A stretch of DNA of 64,000 nucleotides from Proteles cristata cristata (GCA_017311185.1 JAESUZ010003171.1:744001-808000), one strand, 5' to 3'; numbered from the stretch's first letter, positions 1 through 11,683 are shown. Program-made: numbers and translations. The notes: generated by a model from the sequence alone, not told the origin.

Positions 1-2249
1 TTTATGAATTCTCAGTGATTTTTTATATCCATGATAAAGGGATACTAACCCTTTATCAAATATGTCACTTGCAAATATCTCCTTCCATTCAGTAAGCTGC
101 CTTTTTGTTTTACTGTTTCCTTTGCTGGGCAGAAGCTTTTTCTTTCATGAAGTCCCAATAGTTTATTTTTGATTTTGTTTTCCTTGCCTTAGGAATCAGA
201 TCTAATAAGTTGCTATGATTGATGTCAGAGAGGTTACTGCCTATGTCCCCTTCTAGGATTTTGATGGTTTCTGGTCTCACATTTAGGTCTAATCCATTTT
301 GAATTTATTTTTGTGTATGATAAGAAAGGGGTCCAGTCTTACTGTTTTGCATATTGCTGTCCAGTTTTCCCAGCACCATTTGTTGAAGAGACTGTTTTTT
401 ACCCATTGGATATTCTTTCCTGCTTTGTCAAAGATTAATTGGCCAGATTAATTGTGGGTTCATTTCTGGATTTTCTATTCCACTGATCTATGTGTCTATT
501 TTTATGCCAGTACCATACTGCTTGGAGGACTACAGTTTTGTATATAACTTGAAGTCCAAAATTGTAAGGCCTTAAGCTTTGCTTTGCTTTTTCAGGGTTG
601 CTCTGGCTACTTTGGGTCTTTTGTGGTCCCATGCAAATTTTAGAATTGATTGTTCTAGTTCTGTGAAAAATGTCAGTTATGATGGGGACTGCATTAAATG
701 TAATTTCTATGGGTAGTAATAGACATTTTAATAATATTTGTTCTTCCAATACATGACTATTGAGTGTTTTTCCATTTCTTTTTGTCATCTTCAATTTCTT
801 TTGTCAGTGTTTTATAGTTTTCAAAGTATAGGTGTTTCACCTCTTAGATTTAATCCTCAATATCTTACTCTTTGGAGTATAATTTTAAATGGGATTTGTT
901 CCTTAATTTCTCTTTCCATGCTTCATTAATTGGTGTATAGAAATGCAAGAGATTTCTGTATGTTGATTTTGTATACTGCAACTTTACTGATTTCGTTGAT
1001 CAGTTCTAGCAATTTTTTGGTGGAGTCTTTTGTGTTTTCTACATACAATGTCAGGTCATCTGCAAAAGTGAATGTTTTACTTCTTCCTTAACAGTTTGGG
1101 TGGCATTTATTTCTTTTTGTTGTCTGATTGCTGAGTCTAAGATTTCTAGTACTATGTTAAATAACAGTGGTGAGAATGAACACCCCTGTCTTATTCGTGA
1201 TCTTAAGGAAAAAGCTCTCTGTTTTTCCCCCACTGAGGACATTAGCTGTGGGTTTTTTTTTTTTGTTTTTTGTTTTGTATATGGCCTTTATTATGTTGAG
1301 GTATGTTGAGGTTCCTCTAAACCTACTTTGTTGAAGGCTTTTATCATGAATAGATGTTGTACTTTTTCAAACAGTTTTTTGCATCTATTGAAATGATCAT
1401 ATGTTTCTCATTCTTTCTTTTATTAATTTGGTGTATCATGTTGATTGACTTGTGAATACTGAACCATGCTTGCAATCCAGGAAAAAAATCCCACCTGGTT
1501 GTAGTGAATGATTTTTTTAATGTATTGTTGGATTTGGTTACTTGTTTTTATTGAGAATTTTTTCATGCCTGCTAATCAGGAATATTGGTGTGTAGTCCTC
1601 TTTTGCAGTGGAGTCTTTATCTGGTTTTAGTATCAGGGGTAATAATGACCTCACAGAATGACTGTGGAACTTTTCCTTCTTTTATTATTTTTTTAAAATC
1701 TAGTTTGAGAAGAATAGTTATTAATTCTTTAAATGTTTGATAGAATTTGCCTGTGAAGCTATTTGGCTGTGGACTTTTGTTTGCTGGGAGTTTTTTGATT
1801 ACCGATGAATTTTTTTTTTCTGGTTATCAGTCTGTTCAAGTTTTTTATTTCTTCTTGTTTCAGTTTTCGTAGTTTATATGTTTGTAGAAATTAATCCATT
1901 TCTTCCAGATTGATCCACTTGTTGGCATGCAGTTTATCATAATATTCTCTTATAATTGTTTATTTCTGTACTGTTCATTATTTCTGCCTCCTATGTGTGA
2001 TTTTATTTATTTGGGTTCTTTCTCTTCTCTTTTTGATACGTCTGGCTAAAGGTTTATCATTTTTACTAATGTTTTCAAAGAACCAACTCTAGGATTCATT
2101 GATCTGTTCTATTGGGTGTTTGTTATTGTTGTTGTTTGTTTGATTGATTTTTATTTTATATATCATTTATTTCTGCTCTAATCTTTATGATTTCCTTACT
2201 TCTGCTGGTTTAGTCTTCATTTGTTGTTCTTTTTCTAGCTTCTTTAAAT

Positions 2250-2660
2250 GTTTTCTTCAATTTCTATGTTTTGGAATAGCTTGAGAAGGATGGGTATTAA
2301 TTCTGCTTTAAATGTCTGATAGAACTCCCCAGGGAAGTCATCTGGCCCAGGGCTTTTATTTGTTGGGAGATTTTTGATAACTAATTCGATTTCCTCACTA
2401 GTTATGGGTCTGTTCAGATTTTCTATCTCTTCCCATGTGAATTTCGGTAGTGAGTGTGTATTTAGGAATTTATCCATTTCTTCTAAGTTGTCTAGTTTGT
2501 TGGCATATAATTTTTCATAGTATTCCCTGATAATTGCTTGTATTTCTGAGGGGTTGGTTGTAATAAGTCCTTTTTTCATTCATGATTTTGTCTATTTGAG
2601 TGCTCTCTCTTTTCTTTTTGAGAAGCCTGGCTAGAGATTTGCCAATTTTGTTTATTTTTG
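2250..2660 (-). repeat. Extra in-line copy of an L1 RT segment inside L1-A
   Basis: This segment encodes ORF2p sequence just upstream of and into the RT domain ([23 protein letters not shown]). The same ORF2 region is already present, more decayed, at about 1690-2070. L1-A is collinear on either side: sequence before 2250 (ending near the CTTCTTTAAATG at 2242-2253) and after 2660 (GGGTAGGTTGTTTATCTGAG) is adjacent in L1-B at about 17690-17720. The insert therefore sits between two normally neighbouring L1 positions, in the same orientation as its host. It has no poly(A) tail and no duplication I could recognise. It is open over 111 codons, whereas the host copy is full of stops. Confidence 0.75.
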
Positions 2661-2786
2661 TAAGGGTAGGTTGTTTATCTGAGATTGTTCTTGCTTCTTG
2701 AGATAGGCCTGTGTTGCTACATATCTCCCTCTTAGGACCACTTTTGCTGTATTCCAAAGGTTTTGGAACATTGTGTTTTCATTTTC

Positions 2787-3045
2787 ATTTTTCTTTTTTC
2801 TTTTTTTCTTTTACTTTTCTTTTCTTCTTTTCTTTTCTTTTCTTTCTTTCCATATGTTTGTTCATTTTGAGAGAAAGAAAGACAGTGAGTGGGAGAGGAG
2901 TAGGGGGTAGGTGGTAGGAGACAAAGTATAAAGAGGGCTCTGTGCTGACAGCAGCCAGCCCAATGTGAGGCTTGGACTCACTAATCATGAGATCACAACC
3001 TGTGCTGAAGTCAGATGCTCAAACAACTGAGTCACCCAGGGACCC
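2787..3045 (-). mobile_element. CAN-SINE in L1-A with expanded pyrimidine tail
   Basis: Reverse-oriented tRNA-Lys-derived SINE: the minus strand starts near GGGTCCCTGGGTGACTCAG and ends in a tail that on the plus strand is a long T-rich tract (about 2787-2850, units of CTTTT and CTTTC). The body contains the typical GAGATCACAACCTGTGCTGAAG and GAGAGAAAGAAAGACAG segments. It interrupts L1-A ORF2 sequence, which resumes after 3045, so it is younger than L1-A. The tail has grown into a microsatellite. Confidence 0.85.
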
Positions 3046-3984
3046 CTGTCACTTTCGTTTAGTTCCCTGTATTTTTAAAATTTCTTATTTGATTTCCTGG
3101 TTGACTCATTCACTGTTTTGTAGCTTGTTGCTTAACCTCCATGTATTTGTGGAATTCCATATTTTTTCTTGTGGTTTCTAGCATTTTCTTCTAGTTTCAT
3201 AGCATTAAGGTTAGAAAAGATGCATGGTATTATTTCAATCTTTTTGTATTTGTTGAGGCCTTCTTGTGACCTAATAGGTGATCTACTCTAGAGAATGTTT
3301 CATGTGTACTTGAAAAGAATGTGTATTCTGATGATTTAGGATGAAATGTTCTGAATATATCTATTAAATCTATCTGGTCCAGTGTGTCATTCAAAGCCAT
3401 TTTTCCTTCTTTATTTTCTGTTTAAATGATCTTTCCATTGAGATAAGTGGATTTCAAAGTCTCCTACTATTATTGTTATTATCAATTAGCTCTTTTATGT
3501 TTGTTATTAATTGTCTCAATTATTTTAGTGTATCATGTTGGGTGCATAAATATTTACAAGTGTTATATCTTCTTGTTAGATTGTCCCCTTTATAATTACA
3601 TAATGCCTTTCTTTGTCTCTTTGCAGTCTGTTTTAAAGTCTAGTTTGTCCAGTATAAGTATTGCTATTTTGCCTTTCTTTTGACATCCATTTATGTGATA
3701 TATGTTTCTCTACACCCTCCCTTTCGATATGCAGGAGTCCTTAGGTCTAAAATGATCACTTGTAGGCAGTATATAGATGGGTCTTGCGTGCATGTGTGTG
3801 TTTAATCCATTTTGTCACCATATGTCTTTTGATTGGAACACGAATTCTATATTCAAAGTAGCTATTCATAGGTATGTATTTATTATCCTTTTTATTACTT
3901 GTTTTGTGGTTGTTTCTGTTGATTTTCTCTGATCCTTTCATGTTTTTGTCACTTTTTTGTCTCTCCTTTGCACTCAAACAGTCC

Positions 3985-4880
3985 TCATTAATATTCCTTG
4001 CAGGGCTGGTTTAGTGGTCATAGATTCCTTTAGTTTTTCTGGGAAACCCTTTTCCTGTCCTTCTATTCTGAATGATAATATTACTGGATAGAATATTCTT
4101 GGCTGCCTATTTTTCCCATTTAGCATGTTAAGTATATCCTGCCACTCCCTTCTGGATTACCAAGTTTCTGTTGAAAAATCTCCAGCAAGCCTTATGGATT
4201 TTCCCTTGTCAGTTAAGGACTTCTTTTGCTGCTTTTGAGATTTTTTAATTTATCACTATATTTTGCAAATTTAATTACAATATTTTTGGCGCTGGCCTCC
4301 TTTTGTTGATTTTGTGGGAGTTTTCTGTGCCTTCTGGGTCTAGGTATCTGTTTTCTTCCCCAGTTTAGGGAAGTTTTCTGCCATTGTTTCTTAAAATAAA
4401 TGTTCTGCCTTTTTTCCTCTCTCATCTTCTAATGGAACTCCTATAATATCAATGTTGTTATGTTTGATGAGATCACTAATTTCCCTAAGTCTATCCTCAT
4501 GTTGCATAACTCTTTTCCTTGTTTGTTCAGCTTCATTGTTTTCCATTATTTTATCTTCTGGGTCACTACAATTTGTTCTGCTTTTTCCAACCTCTGTTGA
4601 TTTCATCAAGCCTGTTTCCAATCTTGTTGTTGCATTTATCATCTCTGATTCATTCTTAAATTTTAACTCTTTCATCTCTGTGGTAAGGGTCTCACTAATG
4701 CATTACAAGCCCAGTGACTATCCTTACAACCATTGCTTTAAATTCTACATCAGGCATGTCGCCTTTATCTGTTTTGCCCAGATATCTGACCATGTCCTTA
4801 TTTTGTTTTTTTCACTTGTGATAAATCCCTCTGTCTCGGCATTTTGTCTCAGTCTCGGTCTTCTACTGTATGTTAGAAAA
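3985..4880 (-). pseudogene. L1-A ORF1 remnant (RNA-binding chaperone)
   Basis: Decayed ORF1p, the trimeric RNA-binding protein that coats L1 RNA. The coiled-coil part followed by the start of the RRM reads at 4391-4675 (LREISDLIKHNNIDIIGVP, then EDERGKKAEHLF). A further RRM/C-terminal piece reads at 4213-4425 (TSLNWGRKQIPRPRRHRK, then NIVIKFAKYSDK). The last part (about 3985-4200) translates, with frame changes, into the conserved C-terminal domain ending in sequence like TTKPALQ. Several stops and frameshifts break the frame. Antisense reading frames over it, including a 150-codon one at 4452-4904 on the plus strand, are shadows. Confidence 0.8.
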
Positions 4881-4899
4881 TCCAGTTATCTCTCCTGCT

Positions 4900-5960
4900 C
4901 CTGAAAGTAATGGCCTTATGAACAAGAGATCAGGTGGTTCCCAGGACCTGGAACTTCAGAGAGTGTGTCTGGTATGTGTTGCATGCACTCTGCTATTGTG
5001 TTCTGGCTGGTCTATCCTTCAGGCGAATCATCAGCAGAGGCTTTCCTTGCCTGCTGGGTAGTGTTTGGTCCCTGGCCTAAATGTGGTGTGTTTTGACTAA
5101 GTGTGCTCTGGCCTGCTTGGGAAATGTGACCTGAGACCAACTCCACATGAACTGAGGCCCTGTAGCACACATTAGTTGGGAGATGTGGTATGGCCAGGGT
5201 TTGTGCTAGTCTTCTGGGGAAGGAGCCCACCACACTGGGATTGAGGCAGGCTTTACTGAGAAGGGCAGTCCCATCAGAGCACAGTGGGGTGGGGCTTGGT
5301 GTAAGTTAATCAGCCAGTGTTCATGCTGTGTTACTTCCCTCCCACAGGTGACTCTGTTTGTGCTGAAGGGCAGGAGAAGGAAATGGTGCCAGCCAGCTCC
5401 TTTGCTCCTCCATGAACACTGCCTCTCAGAGACCCACTCTGAGAAGAGTGAATAATCTTTCTTCTGTATGCCCCAGGTATTCTTAAGATAGCTGTTTCCA
5501 TACTGTCTGCCTCCAGGTTTTTTGGCTGCCTTCTCTTTATGAGCAGCACTGTGCCTTCCAGACCCTATCCAGGCCAAGTCTGCTGCTGACCTTTAAAAGT
5601 CCAAACTTTAAGCCCCATTGGCTGAAAGAACTCATGAAATTCAGACCCTCTTGTTTTATACGCCCATGACTTCAGGGAAATGTTCCCTTTTTGTTTCTTT
5701 GTGCATTCGTTTCTCTCCTGCCCTTCTGAGACCACCACTTCCTCCCCTTAGCAGCTCCCGTGATCCATTTCTCCCCTAAACCATATCTCTGCACTTCCTA
5801 CAGTCTTGAATGTGGCCTATTCCTTCCCTTTAGTTGTGGAGTTTGTTCTGTCAGTCTTCAGGACAATTGCTGGGGTATCTAGGATATTTAGTTGTGTTTG
5901 TGGGATGAGACTAGCCCAGGGTCTTTCAGCTCTGCTGCCCTCTCAGTCTAGTTCCCATCC
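4900..5960 (-). other. L1-A 5'UTR and internal promoter region
   Basis: GC-richer than its surroundings and located upstream of ORF1 on the minus strand. In L1 this segment is the internal RNA polymerase II promoter. Its upstream end (about 5860-5960) resembles the first bases of carnivore L1s. L1-B has only the inner ~250 bp of the corresponding region, which supports L1-A being 5'-complete or nearly so. No function is expected in a decayed copy. Confidence 0.65.
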
Positions 5961-6850
5961 GTTTTATCAATCTCTCTCTCCCTGTGGCCCATATATTATA
6001 TTATGTGCATATAAGCATATTACATTTCTGATTCATTTGAGGTCAGGTGCAAAAACTTCATGTCCTTTGCCCTGACATACTTCATTGTTTATTTTCTAAA
6101 ACAAGGACATACTGTAAGCAATCACAGTTTAGTTATCAAAATTATAAGATTAAGAATTGATACAACATTACTTTCTAACCTGTGGTCCACATTTAAATAC
6201 TATAGACATTCCATGAATCTCCTTTTAATTATTTTGCCCAGTTCAGGGTCTAATCCAAAATCATATGTGTTTTCAGTTGTGTTGCTTCTTTATTCTCTTT
6301 TAATCTGGAAGAGTGACTCAGCCCTGCCCCCGTCCTCACTCGTTTGGTGTCATCCTAGGTTTGATCAATGTAAATCTCTACAAGCTGGCTCCTGTGTCCT
6401 TTTAACATGCCTCGTGTTTCCTAGAAAACACATAATTTTCTGGTCCAAGTTATGCTTTTGTATGGTCTTGTATTGAGCTATGTCGGACTCTCTAGTTACC
6501 TTAAATGTACTTTCTCTTTATTGCTCTCTTGCCTTGGTTTACTACTTTTGGACACTTTGGAAACACACTGCACTACCTGAACAGGTCTTTCTCTCAGTGA
6601 TTGAAGTTAAACAGGTTCCTAGTTACCTGGACCATGTGAAATGGCCAGTTCCATAATCAAGTCCTTTCTGTTCTGCATGCATTCTAAAAATGTGAATGTC
6701 AGCATTTGGACATTCTTTAAATTTCTAATTTGTTTCTTTGCCTCCATAACCTACCTTGGTGGCAGACGTAGTGCTATGTGGTTCAGAAATTATTTCTTAT
6801 GAGTTAATTAAAAGGCCTGTTGATCAGAGATCTGTTCACCACAAATATGA
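5961..6850. other. Old non-coding sequence with a probable ancient repeat (6060-6560)
   Basis: About 6060-6560 resembles an old mammalian interspersed repeat often classed with L1M 3' regions (for example TTTTAATCTGGAAGAGTGAC near 6297-6316). It contains a 138-codon open stretch on the plus strand (6060-6476), which I regard as chance openness in repeat sequence. The rest shows no recognisable feature. Confidence 0.35.
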
Positions 6851-6954
6851 GGACAATGGGTAGAGACGGTAACTTGGGCAGGTTCAGATCACACCATGGT
6901 AAAAATGGAGGGCCAAAGAGAGGGTCCCAAGGACTCCTACATACCAATGACTGA

Positions 6955-7060
6955 TTCAAGGGAAATGACACTTGTGGGGATGAGCACTGAGTGTTATGTG
7001 GAAACTAATTTGACAATAAACTATTTGTAAAAAAATAAAAATAAAAATAAAAATTTAGTG
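6955..7060 (+). mobile_element. Short 5'-truncated L1 3' end
   Basis: The last ~65 bp of a carnivore L1 3'UTR (GGGGATGAGCACTGAGTGTT, then TTTGACAATAAACTATTTG) followed by an A-rich tail of AAAAT units (about 7028-7056). Extreme 5' truncation is typical of L1 insertions. The target duplication was not resolved. Confidence 0.75.
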
Positions 7061-7104
7061 ATTTTTTAAAAAAAAGGGAAATGAGAAAAATTCATGTTGA
7101 TGCT

Positions 7105-7215
7105 TGATAACTGTTACTTAATAGCTGTGACTTTGGGCCAGTCATTCACCGTCTCTGATTTTTAATTTCTTCATCTGCAAAAAATGGAAAATATGACACT
7201 TGCTCTGTTAAATTT
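7105..7215 (+). mobile_element. MIR fragment
   Basis: Core-SINE pattern on the plus strand: AGCTGTGACTTTGGGCCAGT, then TTCATCTGCAAAAAATGG, corresponding to the MIR segment with AGCTGTGTGACCTTGGGCAA and CATCTGTAAAATGGG. Diverged, as expected for a pan-mammalian repeat. Confidence 0.7.
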
Positions 7216-7626
7216 GAAGCTGTTTTTTTTAATAGAATGCAACTTTAAAGATAATGTCTTGCTAAAATACATACTCAGTTTGTTGAGTTCATTTTGATAC
7301 TTTGTCACTTTAAATCTCTACATAAATACAGTGTAAGGCTGTCTAGAAAAATGTACAACAAAGAGGTAAGTCCATCAGCTATCCTGCTATTGCCAAAATT
7401 GCATAAATTTCTTTAGGTGACAAAGGGGGTTGCTAGAACGATACATATTGTATGCAGTGTAGCATAGATCCTTAGTGTGAAACTGTGTCAGCAGCTCTTC
7501 AGGCATTCAGACTCTGGTGTTTTCAAGATTGAGACCAGAACAGAAACTCAGTATCACTAATCCCCTGATAATTATTCTGCCTCCTTACTATTCATCTAGA
7601 AGTAATGTTTCTACCATTAGAAGAGG

Positions 7627-7867
7627 TGAATGGAATTGGTTTTCTTTAAAATGTTTTATTTATTTTTGAGAGAGAGAGAGAGAAGGGGAGGGTCAGAGAG
7701 AGAGGGAGACACAGAATCCAAAACAGGTTCCAGGCTCTGGAGCTAGCTGTGAGCACACAGCCTGATGCAGGGCTCAAACCCACAAACCATGAGATCATGA
7801 CCTGAGCCGATGTCAGATGGCTAACTGATTGAGCCACCCAGGCACCCCATGATTGGAATTGTTTTTT
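7627..7867 (-). mobile_element. CAN-SINE with imperfect target duplication
   Basis: The SINE body runs about 7644-7849 on the minus strand (head GGGGTGCCTGGGTGGCTCAA at the right end, A-rich tail read as T-rich at the left). Flanking copies TGAATGGAATTGGTTTT (7627-7643) and TGATTGGAATTGTTTTTT (7850-7867) are a diverged target-site duplication, which fixes both ends and marks a moderately old insertion. Confidence 0.93.
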
Positions 7868-10339
7868 AGAGGCCAATAGGAAAGAAATTTACTGAGTAGA
7901 ATTCAATCCCAGATGCCTCAGATACTGCTGCATCCACCATTCTCTAGGTCACATGTTACCTTTGTAGTGTACTTTAGCCAGGATGGAAGGAATAGTTTTA
8001 CTGAGTCATAGTGGCAGGGCATGTGACCTAGGGAGAAATGAACTTCCGAAGTTCACTTTCCTCATGGGGAACTGGAGCATAAATGGAGCATCATGGAGTG
8101 TGAAAAACACTAGGGTATTGCTCCATATTGGTTCATAAGCACAGAAAAATGTTTCCCAGAAGACAAACAGACAGAATCCACTATCCTGCCAAGTACCCTG
8201 GCTCTGATTTGTGCCTTATTTTAATGATATCCTCTCTTACAACTCCCTCCTTGAAATTGAAATAACTTTGCTTTTGGATATTGTGCCATCATGTTAATTG
8301 ATTATGAAATGTTGATAACATGGCAATGGGAAGATCCGTCACAAATGAATTGTACCATGACTGATAAATATTTACTGCTGGTGCAACCAACTAGCTCCAT
8401 GGATGCCATATAGCAGATGCTCAATAGATGCTGGATTCTTTTATCTCCTTGAACACATCTAGTTTTACATATGTACTTTGCCCAAGATAATGTTTTCCAA
8501 ATTCTGGAAAAATAAAACCAACAGAATCGATTTTTATCATGATATAGTACAATGTTTTTGAATTGATCATGTTGATGAATTAAGAGTCAGAATTCTGAAA
8601 ATTAAGTTCCATAGCCAACTACTTAATGCAAAGTGTACCTGAAGATGTGTTCAAGGATTCATGTTATCTGAACTCAATTCTAAATGTCAAAAGCAAAATG
8701 AAACTACAATTTGTTTGCTATATTCTAAGTTAATGAGAATAATGACTGAAAAAAGTACCTAAGGCAAGCAAAGTGCTCATATCAAAGTTTCAGGGCAACA
8801 TGCCTCCCCATGACTAGACAAGCCTAAAGCCACAAAGGGCCATACATCTATTAAAATATCATCTTTTAACCCCAAATATCATTAATCTCTCATCTTCCCC
8901 TCCTTTAAGAATAACATTCCAAAATAAAGCGCCTTCCATTAGAAATCTCATGTTTGTCTAGATAAAAGTTACCTGAACATATTTTGATAAGTTTATTTAC
9001 TATGTTACTATATTCATTAAAGTATATGAATGATATAAAGTAGTAATATTCACATTTTTGAAATGTCAAGTAAAACACTCCCACAAATATACCTGCTTCT
9101 TAAGCATACAGTCTTCAAATTTATGATTTTCTCTCATAAGTCAAAATAAACATATGTAAGACAAAGTGCTAAAGTCTTCACATGTAGTGACATATGAGGG
9201 AATGTGACACAAGATACAATGAATGATTTGTCAACATTATACTGAAATCTCTTTACTAATGCTGCTAGATAGAGCTAAATCTTTTTCATAATCTGTAGTT
9301 CAAAACACATAGTAGTTAAAGTCAAAACAATGTCTCAAAGTAAAATTAAAGGAACTAAGCTTAGTCAGGGCTATTATCATTATATTCAGGATTTTATAAC
9401 ATAGAAAGTAAAATAACATCTTATGAAAGCAGAATCAAATTATACTTTTGTCTTATTACCAACTCTGTTTTAAGATTTATCATTTTACAGCTAATTCACT
9501 GCAACTGATTTTTATGCAAAAAATGTCTAATTATAGATATTCCCATCAAGCTACATTGAAACTTTATACTAGGGAAATGATTATTACAATATGATATATA
9601 TGTATAATGTTTCAAGTATAATCTAAATTTGCTAATTTTGATATAGTTGCTAATGGTAACTAATGTGTTTTGTCTGTGTTTACCATTCTGCCATTTAAAT
9701 GAAGAAAGCATATGTTGCTCTCATTAGGAAAGTTGGCATGAATATAATTTGTATGGCCTTACCCAAGGCTTTCTAGTTGGAAAGGGTAAATGTCTTTAGG
9801 CAGTCTCTGGATTAAAATAAAAAATCAGCTCCTACAAATGCCTCAAAGCTGGATCAGTGGCAAGTCACTCTTGATGAGCTTTGGTAAAGCTGGGCTTTTA
9901 TTCTTGGCAATAGGAGGAAGTCCTTGCTAGACTTATCTTTTTCATTTAAAAATACTAACAACAAGGCTATAGCAACCAGTGCCGTTTCCAGTAAGAACTG
10001 CTATGATTTAATAATTGAGGGCTAAACACTATCAAATTGAACTATTTTTTCTCTTATTCCTTCCACAAAATATAATTGAGATTTTAGGCTTAACAATGAC
10101 AAAGCAGATCCATGAAATACATAAAATTCCTGAGAATAAATTGTAGGGCATAGATAAGAAAAATGCATTCCACTTAGGGGCCAAGATGACTCATGCATAA
10201 TGGACATTTGGGACTTGCAACAGCTTTGAATCACCCAGTTAAGGATGCATAATCTCTTGGTGGTGTCTTTGCTTCTGTCTTGCCTTTGCACACAAGTATA
10301 TTAGTCGCATTAAAGCCAGAGAAATCCATGTAACAAATA
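7868..10339. other. Repeat-poor AT-rich sequence
   Basis: No gene or repeat that I can name. A motif near 8405-8435 (AGCAGATGCTCAATAGATGC) could be a sliver of L2 or MIR 3' end, too short to call. Short open frames here (9496-9711, 10022-10291, both minus) have no recognisable motif. Confidence 0.5.
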
Positions 10340-10685
10340 ACGTCATGTCTATCCCCTGCTCAGGAATTTTCTATGTGTTGTTTTCTCTGTATCGGACACT
10401 CTTCTTAAGATAACACTATGGTTTACCATCTCATGCCATTTGGGTCTCTACTTAGATGTCACCTCGTCAAAAAAGCTACCCTTAAATATGCTAAGATCAA
10501 ATGTTATTCTCATTTTAGTCTGCTTTATTTTTCTTAACACTTTTCAGAACCAGAGACTTTAGTATTCACTTGTTTATCTGTAATGTAACACACATAATCG
10601 CCACTGTATCTCTAACACTTAGTACCGGCTAGTACATTCTGGATAATAAAAGATACATATTGGTTGAATAAATTAAGGAATAGAT
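10340..10685 (+). mobile_element. L2 LINE 3' part
   Basis: Plus-strand L2 3' pattern in order: ACACTCTTCTTAAGATAACA, then GATGTCACCTCGTCAAAAAA, TAGTCTGCTTTATTTTTCTT, ACTGTATCTCTAACACTTAG, and the terminal GGTTGAATAAAT. This collinear series is diagnostic for L2, an ancient LINE. Confidence 0.85.
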
Positions 10686-10989
10686 ACTCAAAAGAGACCA
10701 GTCCAAAAACATAAAACTCACTAAGAGGTTTGCTGAACAAAATGGGATTAGATACACAGTGGCTAAGACTTGGCAGGAGTTAAAGAAATGGTCTAAATCA
10801 ATGTAAAGTTGAAATGGACAGGTGAAAATATGAGTTTGGGGAGACAATTAGAGAATGCTTCCAGATTATTAGAGCTATCCAAATTACTAATAACATAAGA
10901 AAATCTGCAACTATTCCTTTCCCTAGTCATCACTTTAAATAAGATCATTAAAAAAAAAAAGTATACAAAGACTAAAATATCTCACAAAA

Positions 10990-11095
10990 ATAATTCACGT
11001 TGCAAAGTTATATATGCAAACATATATATAGAACATACATATGTATGCATGTATACATATATATGTATACATACATATATATATACATACACATA
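10990..11095. repeat. AT/ATAC-rich microsatellite with a 24-bp palindrome
   Basis: Alternating purine-pyrimidine tract of CATA, TATG and TATA units. It contains a perfect inverted repeat at 11049-11072. It borders the left target duplication of the next SINE. Confidence 0.8.
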
Positions 11096-11338
11096 CCAAT
11101 CTTACCATTTCTTTTTTTTAATATTTTATTTATTTCTGAGAGAGACAGTGTGAGCAAGGGAGGGTCAGAGAGAGAGGGAGACACAGAATCTGAAGCAAGC
11201 TCCAGGATCTGAGCTAGCTGTCAGCACAGAGCCCGATGCCGGGCTCCAACCCACAAACCATGAAATCATGACCTTAGCCAAAGTCAGACGCTTAGCTGAC
11301 TTAGCCTCCCAGGTGCCTCATCCAAACTTGCCATTTCT
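11096..11338 (-). mobile_element. CAN-SINE with 17-bp target duplication
   Basis: SINE body about 11113-11321, reverse orientation. Flanks CCAATCTTACCATTTCT (11096-11112) and CCAAACTTGCCATTTCT (11322-11338) match at 15 of 17 positions. The head ends in AGGTGCCTCA rather than AGGCGCCCC, so the copy has drifted. Confidence 0.94.
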
Positions 11339-11448
11339 GAACCAGTCTTTGTCTTTTTCCCCCCAGTCTTTGTCTTTACTGAAGAAGTAAATTTGTGATC
11401 AAGGAGTCTCTTTTCCTCAGAGAATATTATATTTTGACCATGGAAAAT

Positions 11449-11520
11449 TGAAAGAAAGGAAAGAGAGAGAGAGCGAGAGAGGAAAGAAAGAAGGAAAGAA
11501 AGAAAGGAAAGAAAGAAAGG
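11449..11520 (+). repeat. Purine microsatellite (GAAA/GGAA/GA)n
   Basis: Uninterrupted purine tract of GAAAG, GAGAGA and AAGG units, about 70 bp. No SINE body is attached on either side. Confidence 0.85.
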
Positions 11521-11579
11521 CTTTCTCCTGTGGCAAAATATTTCATGTCATAATTACACAGTGATCTCCTTAAGGAAAG

Positions 11580-11683
11580 GAGCTGTTTCATTCCTCTCTG
11601 TATATCCTCTTGCTATAGCACATTGCCTCATATAGAAACTATGGGCAAGAAATATGAGCTTTTGATGTTATTGAATGAATGAT
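11580..11683 (+). mobile_element. L2 3' terminal fragment
   Basis: Plus-strand pattern ATATCCTCTTGCTATAGCAC, CATTGCCTCATATAGAAACT and a terminal TTGAATGAATGA matches the diverged 3' end of L2. Confidence 0.65.

Larger units (their letters stand above)
1..3950 (-). pseudogene. L1-A ORF2 remnant (endonuclease and reverse transcriptase)
   Basis: Decayed ORF2p, the L1 endonuclease/reverse transcriptase that nicks target DNA and copies L1 RNA at the nick. Endonuclease-like residues (HFRPKD, then NGCQKKGKIAI) read around 3660-3760. RT fragments follow at 2244-2579 (contains NKSPGPDDF) and 1051-1242 (contains [20 protein letters not shown]). Where the catalytic FADD motif should follow, the frame reads HSLLQM, so the active site is lost in this frame. 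Stops and frameshifts are frequent. The 2250-2660 segment is an extra copy of a region also present at about 1690-2070 and is clearly better preserved than its surroundings. Confidence 0.85.
1..5960 (-). mobile_element. L1 retrotransposon A, antisense, 3' end beyond the window edge
   Basis: Read on the minus strand this is a LINE-1: 5'UTR (about 5960 to 4900), ORF1 (about 4880 to 3985) and ORF2 (about 3950 to the left edge). The 5' end is placed near 5960, where a GC-richer stretch typical of the L1 5' terminus stops. About 0.9 kb of 3' sequence should lie left of the window, judged from the two complete 3' ends elsewhere in the window. All reading frames are broken by stops and indels, so it is a dead copy. 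It is interrupted by a CAN-SINE (about 2787-3045) and by an extra ORF2 segment (about 2250-2660). Family assignment is from protein-level resemblance to L1 ORF1p and ORF2p. Confidence 0.9.

Noticed and set aside
4452..4904. 150-codon plus-strand open frame, the longest in the window
   Set aside because: It is antisense to L1-A ORF1, whose minus-strand translation is clearly ORF1p-like. The plus frame is a shadow.
5206..5577. 123-codon minus-strand open frame
   Set aside because: It lies in the L1-A 5'UTR, upstream of ORF1, and has no known domain.
6060..6476. 138-codon plus-strand open frame
   Set aside because: It lies in an ancient repeat-like sequence and its composition is not protein-like.
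10990..11095. A CRISPR-like or satellite array
   Set aside because: It is only an alternating AT/ATAC microsatellite without conserved repeat-spacer structure.
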